Positions 25,163-36,521 of a stretch of 64,000 nucleotides of DNA are shown piece by piece. Below the pieces are notes generated by a model. It saw nothing but the letters and a program-made list of their open reading frames with translations. It was not told where the DNA came from and ran no database searches. This DNA comes from Zanthoxylum bungeanum. Its lineage: Eukaryota > Streptophyta > Magnoliopsida > Sapindales > Rutaceae. Where the stretch lies: positions 1-64,000 of the forward strand of contig SKCR01001866.1 of assembly GCA_019454045.1 (NCBI GenBank), in the 5' to 3' direction. A program made the translations under genes and the position numbers. The number at the start of each line of letters is the position of its first letter. Positions within the stretch are counted from its first letter, which is position 1.

Positions 25163-27107
25163 TGTTGGTTTCTACTATAGTCCCAAGATCATTCAAGTAA
25201 TGAAAATAATGTGAATATAATAAAGAAGTATGGCAGAATCATACTTACAATGATCGGATTATGGAAGTGTTGACAACAAAACTTTTTCCTTGTCCTTGTA
25301 GAAGTCACGGCCAAGCTCCAATTTTGTTGAAGATGAACTTTGATCTTTAAGCTCCATGCTTCAATGGTGATTCCAAGCTCCAAGGTTGGTTTCCCTATCA
25401 CCTTTAATGATTCTTGAAGTGTGCTAGCAAGTAAAGAAAAGAAAACAATTTCCTTGTTCTTGGTGGGAGACTCACGGCAATGAGAGCTAGGAGAGAGATA
25501 GAGAGTTTTGTTTTTTTGTTGATTTGTTTCCAAAATAAAATTATGCCTAAAATGTTTTACCAAAGTTTGGTATATGGCTTTCAAAAAGTCAAAACCATTT
25601 TGGAGCCAAAATGGCAATTAAAGCTCTCAACAACCAAGATCATGAATAGTGACAAGTTGTCATTCACCAAAAGGTGACTTGACATCCATCACTAAAGTGA
25701 CATGTGATGTGACGAGCGATGTGACTTGCGCTCGCATTAGATTGAAAATCGGAGTGGCCTTGTAAACACATTCCGGGCTCGGGTTCGTTAATTCCGAATC
25801 AACGAATTTTCTGTTGCGACATAATTAAATCAAATTTAATTAAATAATAATTCCAAGCAAAATTACTATTCACATCGCTAGCGAATTAATTCTAAATTAA
25901 TTCGTTAGCCCGAATTAAAATCCAATTTTAATTCCGCGTCGAAATCTAATTTCGTTTAATATATCGAATATATTAATTTATCGATTAATTCTGAATTAAT
26001 CGTTCTCTCTCTTCAAATAGTATTTTATCCCAGATAAAATATCTCCGTTATTAATCCAAGATTAATTAAGTTCGAACCATTCGTCATCGGTGAATCTTCG
26101 GGAAGGGACCCAAGAGATCCCTGGATATGTTGGCAGTAAATCCGGTCGTCGGACTATCCGAAAACGCACGTACATCGTACTACGTTCTTACCGATTTACG
26201 AGACATGGTTGGCTTCTAGCAAAGTACCGTGCCTACCCAATTCTCCAGAAATATTCTTAATGGAATATATAATCTATATCAGGCGTAGTATACGTAGTAT
26301 TACGTATTGCGATCCAGTATCGGATGTCACATGCAAGGCCTGAGGATGGAATAGTGTCTGCCCCGTACGAATCATATATCGGATTACAAGCAACTAGTCT
26401 CTTTAATCGGATAATCATGACCTTGTCATATTATCCCGATGGTTGCAACCATTTAGAGTACCAGTTTTGTATCCCTGCGTGATCATCATCTCCATATGAC
26501 TGAAGTGATACTTCCATCTTGACATCACACCCAATACACTACGATTCTCAATAAACCCAGAAGAGGCGTACACAGAACCTGTTAAAGTCCTGGACGACCA
26601 AAACCAAAGCGTATTGATTGTCGCAAGTACTAGCGATGTAAGTCTCAGGTTAAGACCAAATACATCTACCCTGATGCGGATTCCCATAGACACATAGTCA
26701 TACTACCAATGGGATTCTGCGGGGTCTATCCAGAGCGAAGCTGTTTCCGTACCATCGGTAAACACAACCTCCTATCACACTTGCATTTGTATCCAATACT
26801 TAAATATATGAGAACTATGCCGTTACGCTTCCATAACATGCACAAGTACGATACTAGTCTATTCCGCATTATCGATGTCTAGTCTTGATAATACTACGAC
26901 TAGGGATATTTAATGATTAAACCTTTATGGATTGATACTGTCTCATATCTTATAATCCGGAACTAATCATATGGACTTTTATCATTTATATATTCAGTAA
27001 TCAAATACAAAATGATAAAATGCAATTTCATTGCTACATAATTAATTTGTACAAAAACCATAATGTCTTTTACAAATAGTGACGCTATGGGTCATAATTG
27101 TCTAACA
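25163..27107 (-). repeat. 3' LTR of copia-B
   Basis: The LTR is 1,945 bp. On the minus strand it begins TGTTAGACAATTATGACCC and ends AGTAGAAACCAACA. The first 90 bp compared with the 5' LTR show about five differences, fewer than seen between the copia-A LTRs. Confidence 0.95.
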
Positions 27108-27118
27108 ATCTCCCACTT
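27108..27118 (-). other. Polypurine tract, copia-B
   Basis: On the minus strand this reads AAGTGGGAGAT, adjoining the 3' LTR. It is identical to the copia-A tract. Confidence 0.9.
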
Positions 27119-27121
27119 GGC

Positions 27122-30100
27122 CTATAGCCAGTCACTCAAGCATCTAATACCTGAACTATGTACATGTCGCTCAAACTTTTGCGGAGGAATAGCTTTCGTC
27201 AGCGGATCTGCAATGTTGTCCTCTGATGCGACCTTCTCGATCTTCACATCGCCACGATGTATAATCTCACGAATAAGATGGAAACATCGAAGAACATGCC
27301 TGGATCGTTGATGAGACCGCGGTTCCTTAGCCTGCGCTATAGCCCTGTTATTGTCACAATACAATGGAATAGGCTCAGCTGCTAAGGGAACTACCCCTAA
27401 TCCAATTAGGAATTTTCGGATCTAAACTTCCTCTTTTGCTGCTTCAGCTGCAGCAATATACTCCGCTTCTGTTGTTGAATCAGCAACAGTCTCTTGCTTG
27501 GAAGATTTCCAGCTTAATGCTCCGTTATTCAAACAAAATATGTACCCAGATTGCGACTTGTTGTCGTCTTTATCGGTTTGGAAACTTGCTTCGGTATACC
27601 CTGTTACCTCAAGTTCTCCATCTCCATAGATTAAGAAAGCATCCTTAGTTCGTCTAAGATACTTTAGGATATTCTTAACCGCCATCCAGTGACTATCACC
27701 TGGATCGGCCTGATAGCGACTACACATGCTCAAAGCATACGAGACATCAGGTCGTGTACATATCATGGCATACATAATCGATCCGACTGCCGAGGCGAAC
27801 GGTATCTGACTCATATTGTCTCTCTCATCTTGAGTTTTAGGACACATGTCCTTAGATAGAGTGACACCATGTGACACTGGCAACAGTCCCCTCTTGGACT
27901 GATCCATGTTGAATCGCTTCAACACTTTGTCAATGTACGTGCTCTAGAGAGTCCAAGCAGCTTTCTAGATCTATCCCGATAGATCTTTATTCCTAGAATA
28001 AAGGCTGATTCTCCCAGATCCTTCATGGAGAATTTTAATGAAAGCCAAGCTTTCACCGATGTTAACATGGGAATGTCATTGCCTATAAGCAATACATCGT
28101 CAACGTAAAGGACAATGAATGTCAGTGCGCTCCCACTAACTTTCTTATATACATAAGGATCATCCTCGTTTTGAACGAAATCATATTCTTTTATGATATC
28201 ATCAAAACATTGGTTCCAAGAATGCGATGCTTGCTTTAATCCATAAATGGATCGATTTAACTTACAAACCTTGTTTACAAGTCTAGGTACGAAAAAACCG
28301 TCAGGCTGTTGCATATAAACATCCTCCACAATATTTCCGTTAAACAAAGCGGTTTTGACGTCCATCTGCCATATCTCGTAATCGAAATATGCAGCAATAG
28401 CAAGCATTATCCGAATGGATTTAATCATGGCAACTGGTGAAAAAGTTTCGTCGTAATCAACACCATGTCGTTGATGATACCCTTTCGCTACAAGCCTAGC
28501 TTTGTACGTTTGTACGTTGCCATCCATGTCGGTCTTCTTCTTGAAGACCCATTTGCAGCCAATAGGCTTTACGCCTTCTGGTGCATCAACCAGTGTCCAA
28601 ACTTGGTTGGTGTACATGGAATCCATTTCGGAATTCATGGCATCTTTCCATAAACCGGAGTCGATACCCTGTATCGCTTGCTCATACGTAGCCGGCTCAT
28701 CTTCCTCAATAAGATTAATATCCACATGAGGTGAGATCAGAAACCCATACCTCTCATGTTGTTTTCTGACTCTCTCTGACCTACGCGGTCCTTGTGTATT
28801 CGAAGATTGTGGTACAGTCTCATCCCTGATGGACTGTTCATGTTCCGTTAAAAATTCTGTGCCAGGAATAATATCACTCCGATTTTCATCGAGTTCTACT
28901 TTCCTCACACTTATCACTGCATTTAGGAATTCCTTCTCAAGGAAAACCGCATGTAAAGCAACAAATACTTTGTTCTCTTGTGGGTGATAGAAGTAATATC
29001 CTTTGGTTTCCCTAGGATATCCTACAAATAGGCATTTATCCGATTCGGGTTCAAGTTTGGTACCTTCCAAACGTTTAACGTATGCCCAGCAACCCCAAAT
29101 CTTCAGGAATGAGAAACCTGATTTCTTTCCTGTCCATATTTCATACGGAGTCTGTTGAACAGACTTTGATGGAACCTTATTCAAAATAAGTATTGCACTG
29201 TTCAATGCATATCCCCAGAAGGAAATAGGTAGCTCTATGCGACTCATCATAGACCTTACCATGTCTAACAAAGTTCGGTTTCTCCGTTCAGACACACCGT
29301 TTAATTGCGGTGTTCTAGGAGGAGTCCACTGTGAAGAATACCATATTCTTTCAAGTAATCAAGAAACTCATTGCTTAAGTATTCGCCACCACGGTCCGAC
29401 CGTAATGTCTTAATATTTTTACCGGTCTATTTTTCTACTTCGTTTCGATATGCGTGTCTTATTTATGTGTCCCAGACGACAATGCCATATATAAGTTTCA
29501 TCTTTGTTACTTACTTTAAGCCTTTTGTTTGTTACATTTTATGTTTGAGATTGATTTATATTCAAAATATAAAGACCATTATTTGCATCAGCTGTGCAAA
29601 TTTCTATATCATTTTTATACATAAAACACCCAGTGTTTCTAAATACAAAAGTATACCCGCATTGGGTTAACATAGATACAGAAATTATATTCCTAGTCAA
29701 ACTAGGTACAAAATAACAATTTATAAGTTCAAGTACATGCCCCGAGGGCAGTTCCAAAACATAAGTGCCCACGGCCAAAACGGCAACTCGAGTCCCATTT
29801 CCAACACGGATGTCAATCTCTCATGAGGCCAGTCTCCTGCTAATCCACAGATCATGCACATCAATACATATGTGAGTACCACAACCAGAATCAAAAATCC
29901 AATTTTTAAAACTAGAAGTAGACATGTTTATTTCTATAACAAACATACATGAAGCCGGTGTCTTGCCCGCTTTAATTTCCTTCATGTGTGCCTTGTACTC
30001 GCGGCAGTCACGCTTCCACTGACCCCGCTTCCCGCACTGTAAGCATACATCTTTGGATTTGTCATTAGGTTTCCCAGAACCCTTTGACGATTTGGCCTTG

Positions 30101-30798
30101 CCCTTCTTCTTATGCTTATTCTTCTTAACACCTCCAGTCGCCTTGGGCCAAGCCCTCGGAGTCTGAGATGTTGAAGCATAGTGCGCCTCATGCTTCTTGC
30201 CCTTAAGGAGCTCATTTTCTGCCTCACGCAGAGTGGACATCAACTCTCCAAAAGTTTGGTCTTGGTTCAACATGTTGTAGTTCATGATGAACCCACTCCA
30301 AGTGTCGGGGAGAGACTGTAGGATCAAATCCACTGAAGTCTCAGCCTCGAAGACTATGCCCATCTGTTCGAGCCGCTCAATGTCAGCAATCATCTGTGAG
30401 ACATAATGCTCAACAGACGTACCCTCTGACATGCGAGCGCGGAAGAGCTTCTTCTGCAATTCGTATCTTTGCGATCTAAGATTAGATCAGTGAAGATCGT
30501 GCAACTTCGCCATCATCTCATATGGATCCAACCCTTTGTTTTGACGACGGAATTACGGAGTCATAGCGGCAAGCATTACCTATTGAGCAGTCGCATTATC
30601 ATCGCTATAAGTCTTCCAAAGCTCTAGCTCAAGCAACTAATCAGGTCGGGGCTTGGGCCCAATAGGTCGCTCTAAAGTATAGAGTAACTTCTCGGATCCC
30701 AAAATAATTCTAAGATTCATATCCCAGTCTTGAAAGTTTGTGTCATTAAAGACGTTGTCGCCCATGACAATTTCCCTAATGCTTAACTTTTCTGTCAT
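27122..30798 (-). pseudogene. Copia-B gag-pol polyprotein, nearly continuous
   Basis: Gag starts at an ATG at 30,798 (MTEKLSIREIVMGDN). Gag, protease, integrase and RT stay in one frame down to about 27,943, interrupted by several stops, including in gag before 30,459, at 29,821 (TGA) and at 29,539. The zinc knuckle (30,004-30,045) reads CLQCGKRGQWKRDC, with Gln in place of the zinc-binding His. The protease triad is DSG (29,884-29,892). An integrase block of about 280 bp, present in copia-A, is deleted near 29,455. RT has KARLVAKGYHQRHGVDYDET, MDVKTALFNGN and an intact YVDD (28,096-28,107). A one-base loss near 27,943 shifts frame into RNase H (TEAEYIAAAEA, then CDNNRAIAQAKEP after a stop at 27,422). 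It is non-functional as it stands but could still supply an intact RT fold. Confidence 0.92.
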
Positions 30799-31323
30799 CT
30801 TAACCGCAATAGTCCAACTATTCGATTAACGATGTATGGGTACAGTCTAACTGTTACAAGAAAAATAATAATATATTAGTCCAACTAATAAAATAATTGA
30901 TGAAATAATTTTAAAAGCTCGTAAAGCTAAGTATTTGAACGAAATTACAAATTCAATACTAGCCTCCCACTATTTTCCAGCGAGCCTCTAACCCTCTGTT
31001 GAGTACTCGGGAAACCTAGTTTCCTAGTGGGCTAGGATCCCGTTAAATAACACACAACCTTGACTTTGGCCAACAAGCTATATGATATTTAACTAGGTAG
31101 ATCTCTAAGATCAATTGGATCTCATCCAATTCCTAGATCCTGTAGGTGGACCTCCAAGTCCGAAACATATATATAATACATATGCCAATATATCCAATAT
31201 ATTTTCCTAACCTTTTTCCTCTGAATCAACTAAGCCTTGGCTTTGGCACAACAAGCTTAATGATTCCAGTTAAGCGGAACCCATTGACTTTGGAAAACTT
31301 CGTAATCGATGTTGATGGACAAG
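30799..31323 (-). other. Copia-B leader, gag-proximal part
   Basis: This is the non-coding leader between gag and insertion D, homologous to 18,380-18,916 of copia-A. It keeps the motif CTTGACTTTGGCCAACAA (31,059-31,076) and a variant near 31,236. It ends at the AAGTG duplication. Confidence 0.85.
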
Positions 31324-32214
31324 AAGTGTGTAGGCACTGCATTTTTGCATATAAGTCCCTATGATGAGTCTCATTTGGAGACACTACCTTTTAAGTCGAG
31401 GAAGTCACGGGAAACGGACGTCGGAAGGGAATCAGTATTTTTGTTAGATTTTATTCACTTGTTTAGCTTCAGGCTCAATTGTTGGACCTCCGTTTTAAAG
31501 CACATTCAGCCCAAAAACCTCGCAAACCACTTAACCTTGGCCCAAAACCCCCGCAAGCCACACACCTAGCCCACACACACCAAGCCCACCACCAAAAGCC
31601 AACCACACGCCTAAGCTAAGCCCACACACGCCCAAGCCCAATTAAATCTCATCCAAAATAATAAAACACATATTTAACACATGGTGAAATTAAAACAAAT
31701 CTAACAAAAATCACATACCAAATTAAAATAAAATAAATAAAATATAAAAATATGATAATCCTAATAAAACAAATCTCATGCCTAATTAAAAATAAATCAA
31801 ATAAAATCATACCAAGTTAGCACAAATCACCTACCTAAAACAAAACAAATAAAAAATATTAGACTTTCCTTGTGAGACACTAAGTGATTCCTTCCTTTTC
31901 AAACAAGGATTCACCCTAGCCTTTGTCTATAAAAGAAACCCAATTCCAACCCTTCACACCTCCTAGCCATTCACGTATACACACAGTCCATTAACCACAC
32001 GTCAAAAGCAAGCCCCTTTGCCTTCACCAAACTTTCTCCTTCACGCACATAGCTCACAAGATCCCTCACGACCCTAACTTCATCACTACTTCAACAAGCC
32101 AATACCCCTACGCATAAGCCTATTGCTCTCACGCCACCTACCCTCACCAACTCACGCACAAATTGCACACACATACCACTCACGCACTTGGCCCTCCACA
32201 CACCCTTTGACCAC

Positions 32215-33832
32215 TGTTGTGATATTTTTATATCGTACCGCAAGTGTACGGTGTCAAGTTTTAGTATAAATATGAGTTAAGAGTGTCGAACCCACAGGGA
32301 TTGCGTTAACTCGCACTAAGTACTACAATTGATAATCCTAACTTTATTTAGAAAACAATTTATAAAGATTTTTATAAATAAATAAATATAAAATATACAA
32401 ATATTAGATAGGAGGAACTAATACGATAGAGATTCTGGATCCTGATTTCACCTAGCTGTCTCCTATGTATTTTTCATGCCAATTAATCTTTGTTCAGTTA
32501 TATTATTTATAAGTCAAGATCCTAAAATATTCACTCTCTCTCTCGAGTGCCGAGTGAAAATATTATCAACTATAGACTTCGATATCTCTATAAAAATCCA
32601 ATAGTTAACAACTCATTATGATTTGTGATTCTATGTTAACGACTTCAAAGGACTACAGATTCTCTCGAACTCTATAAAATCCTAGGCTATATTCTCTAGA
32701 TCTATTCAAAATCCCCTCTCTCGAGTGATAGATTCTAAACATTCATCATCTCAAATTGTGGCCAACAATCAAGAAGCATTAAACTCAAAAGAATATAAAT
32801 AAATCAATAAAACTTCATAACAAAATCAGTAATTAAAATTAAGGTTCAAGCATCAGTTACATCATTCTCCAGAATTAAGGAGTAAATTCATGACAAAAGA
32901 TAAAACAATAAATAATCAAGCCACGAATCTAATGGAAATCATTAGAGTTTTAAGAAAGAAATAAGAAGATAAAACCCGAATTGAATCTCTTCCTCTCCGG
33001 ATATTACAGCCTTTGTCTCTTCTTGTCGCTCTTCAATCCTCTCCTTGGATCTCTAAAAATATTTATTTCTGTGTTTTGTGCTCTGTATTAGCCACCCCAT
33101 GAGTGTTGGATGTAATGTTATATTATAGTTGAGTCTGAGAGTCTTTGGGTATCATTAGGATTATGAAAACCCTAAAATCACTTCCCTGGAGCGCGTCTGG
33201 TTCTTCCCGCAGCGCCGCGGCTCCTTAAGTGGGCGCCGCGGCGCCTAACTCTCTGGAATATGTATGGGGCTGGATCTTCTAACAGGCGCTGCAGCGCCTG
33301 GGCTATTGGACAATTGGCGCCGCAGCGCCTAATTCTTCTAACAGTGCCTAATTATTGAATTGGGACCCACGTGACCTTTCTTCAAATCAGCTTTCACGCC
33401 TTTGCTTTATTTTGGAGGTCAAAGTTTGCGGCTTGACTTTGCTTTTTTTCTTTAATTCACGCCTGAATTGTTTTTGTAAGCCAATTACTATAAATCAACA
33501 ATTCCCAAGCTATGGCCCACTTGTTCTTCTTTTTCAGCACTTGGTTGGCGCCATGGCGCTATGAGTTGTGGAATTGGTGGCGCCATGGCGCCATTCTCTC
33601 GGCAGTTTGTATGGGTCTTGTGCAGCTTCTAGCGCTATGGCGCCGGTTATAATATCTTCACCAGTTCTCCCCTATTGTCCCCAAAACACGTGTAATTGTC
33701 TCAGGATCCATGTATTAATGCTCCTACAAATAAAAACATAAAATAAACTATAAATGATATTAAATATCTCGAATTATAACAAAATAATAAGCTAAAGATA
33801 TTGGAATAAGTGGGTATAAACCACACTTATCA
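32215..33832 (-). repeat. 3' LTR of element C
   Basis: The LTR is 1,618 bp. On the minus strand it starts TGATAAGTGTGGTTTATACC and ends AATATCACAACA. A GC-rich patch at about 33,185-33,650 carries a cluster of GGCGCC-based palindromes in otherwise AT-rich sequence. Confidence 0.95.
33187..33645. repeat. GGCGCC double-palindrome cluster in the C LTR
   Basis: Six GGCGCC-type pairs occur within about 460 bp: GCGCCGCGGCTCC, GGCGCCGCGGCGCC, AGGCGCTGCAGCGCCT, GGCGCCGCAGCGCC, GGCGCCATGGCGCTA with GGCGCCATGGCGCC, and AGCGCTATGGCGCC. Each is two GGCGCC-like hexamers separated by a dinucleotide, so each unit is itself close to palindromic. The right LTR repeats the set at 37,499-37,900. Confidence 0.85.
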
Positions 33833-35165
33833 AACACCCCCAAACTTAAGGTTTTGCTAGTCCCGAGCAAAATATAAAAATAAAAACTAAATTCAAATTA
33901 ACAAATAAAAATTACTAAATTAACTAAGCCACTTTCGTAGGGATCACGATTGCATTTAGCGTATGCAACAAGCCTTTAAACCCCTAGGCGGCCCTAGTGG
34001 AGGAGTTATAGTCTCGTGTGGGCTTACAGCGACGACACCCACAAACGTCATTCACACACAATCATGCAAAAATATAAAAAAAAAACAAAACATAGTCTCG
34101 ATAGTTACGCATAAATATATCCTCAAAGAAAGCTTATAAATGAAATTAGAGAACCTTCAAAGTACGCAATTGCAACTCGAATCCAATTTCTTGAATAAAT
34201 TATCTAAGCTAGACTCAAGGTGTGTGTGTGTAAAGGTTCATTCACAGCTTTGATCTTAAGTAAGCTAACTCAATGATTTCGTTTAAAAATTAGAATCGAT
34301 GGGTCAAACCAACCTAGATATCTCAATTATGCTTTGTAATTGCCTTATTTTGTGTTCGGTATGGTATGGTTTTTCTTTTATTTTCTTGTCTCTTTTTTCT
34401 TTTCTCATTTTTGCATTTTTTTTTTCAACTCACCTACCCTTTAAGGTAGCATTTCTCCTCATGGTGGTCCTAATACTCGCCCATGGGTAGCTTCACGCTT
34501 ATCGGTTATAGGTGGTTTATTTTCTTTCTTTAGAGACATTTTTCTTTTTAGCTATACCATACTTCATAACACTAGCAAATCAAGATAGATATCTAAGCAA
34601 ACGGTCATTCATCGATATGCAATTTCTTCAACTAGTCACATTGTCAACTACTTAAGTTTTACAGTTAAAAACCTGTTATTAAGTGCTTACGAGTCTAACA
34701 TAGATCAGTTATTCAAGGCATCAGATAAAAGTAAATTGGGCACTTATCATTTCTAAAATTTCACTCATAAACAAACAATATCATCACAGGATTTATGCTT
34801 TACTATCAAAGACTAAAACAAATTTTTTTTTTTTCAATAAATTTAAACAAATAAATAGCAAGCAAACAACATGCACACACCCCCAAACTTAAAATTTGCA
34901 TTGTCCTCAATGTAAGATAAATATCAAGAGCAAAAGTGAGGAACAACACTACCGTGCATGGAGTTGATCAGACTCTTGCTGGTTGGAATTTGGTTGTGTG
35001 GGCGTTGTGTGTCTCGTGCTACCTGCATAAATAACATGCAAATAATTAAATAGCACACAATAAAATAAAATAAAAAAAAAATAATAATGATAAAACAAAT
35101 GCAAGGGTTGCCTCCCCGCAAGCGCTAAGTTTAACGTCTTCAGCCAGACGCAACCACCCAAATGG
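33833..35165 (-). other. Element C interior, non-coding 3' part
   Basis: This part is AT-rich and carries two CCCCCAAACTT stretches (33,836-33,846 and 34,880-34,890), which on the minus strand are AAGTTTGGGGG polypurine tracts. The one next to the 3' LTR would prime plus-strand synthesis. The rest shows no coding text. Confidence 0.7.
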
Positions 35166-36268
35166 TTATGGTGGCTTAAAAGTAGTGAACCGGGTAATCT
35201 CATCTGTTTTCTTCTTTGGTATCCACCGGTTCTTATGACATGAAAAAGATAGCTTGGCAGGCTGTGGTGATTTATCCATAGATGGTCCCCCAGGATATGT
35301 AGATTTCCCTTCAATTGGAAATTCTGGACTGCACATTCGGCAAAATTGGCTCGGTTTTCTTTTTAATCTTCCAGGAATTATCTTCAAGTGAGAACTGGCA
35401 TTTCTTTTCCTCTTTTTACGGCCCTTTGGGAGTGGTTTCGAGTTTAGCTGCAAAGAATTTTCCTTTATACATGGTTGCATTATGCTCATAGGCTGTTGAA
35501 ATACTGATTCACCCTGTCTGATTTCAACTCTCTTTTCTACTGTATCTATCATGTGACAGTCTGCATCACCTTGAGAACTCGGCATGGCTCTGAAAACACT
35601 GAAGGTGATTTCTTCATATTGACCTCTCATTATCAATTCACCTTTGTTCTCTTCTTCTGTTACTGTTTCCTCCTGAAATACCATTTCATTTTCTTTACTG
35701 CCTAAGTCCTGAGAGGTGTCTTTAAACTCTTTTCTGCTCCTACAGGTTCTATTTTGACATTGCTCATTGGGGTTGACTTCAGTATCACTCGGAAAATCCC
35801 ATGTCTGTTGATTGGCCATGGAAGAAGCAAGCAACTCAATTTTTGCTTCTAAAGATTTCATATTTGCCTCTATATTGCCCTTTCGTGTTTCGATATTATC
35901 CAGCATTGACTCATTCTTCTCAAACCTCTCTGAAGCTGTAGCTACAAACGTGATCATGAGGTCTTCTAAGGAAGGTTTCTGCTCAACTTTGGATAATTGA
36001 AGCCATAAGGAGGTTGCAAAATGTTCTCCATATCAGCATATGAAAAATTCGGATGATAATAATTAAGCATATGACTGCCTCTACAGTTGTTGAAGTTCCA
36101 ATTGTTCACATACTGTACTTGTTCAAATCCTGCTCCTCTGTTGGATAAAAACTTTCCATTAGCAGAAACAGCTTCAATAGACGGTTGACTCATTTGATTT
36201 ATCAATACTACTAGATGAGTCGTGAAGGACGATACTTCAGCTATCAGTGCACTAACAGGATCTGCCAT
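35166..36268 (-). pseudogene. Partial Athila-like gag of element C
   Basis: On the minus strand a reading frame starts MADPVSALIAEVSSFTTHLV (36,268) and runs to 35,966, with FEQVQYVNNW, NFSYADMENILQPPYGFN and YPKLS motifs. A shift of one base near 35,980 moves into the second frame, which carries PSLEDLMITF and a coiled-coil-like stretch (MLDNIETRKGNIEANMKSLE). It then shows FPSDTEVNPNEQC, the gag C-terminal signature of Athila-type elements, and a lysine/arginine-rich tail ending at 35,166. The capsid half of gag is missing, so what remains is roughly the C-terminal half, about 360 residues. Without the frameshift it would be one ORF. Whether it can be packaged by an autonomous partner is unknown. 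Confidence 0.8.
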
Positions 36269-36500
36269 TGGTTCTTTTCAAACTCACCTCGTAAGAAAAA
36301 AATAAAAACAAAAATAAAATAAAATCAAATCAAATCAAATAAAAAAAAATAATAATAACAAAAATAAAAATAAAACTTAAGACAAAAATAAAGGAAATAA
36401 AAATAATAAAATTAAAATTAAAAATTAAAATTAAAATAAAATTCTAAATTAAATCTAAAATTACTTGGTAGTAGTATTACTGTGAATTAACAAACAATCC

Positions 36501-36520
36501 CCGACAACGGCGCCAAAAAC
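36501..36520 (-). other. Primer-binding site of element C
   Basis: The minus strand reads TTTTTGGCGCCGTTGTCGGG just after the 5' LTR. TGGCGCCGTTG pairs with the 3' end of tRNA-Asp, the usual Athila primer. Confidence 0.8.
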
Positions 36521-36521
36521 T

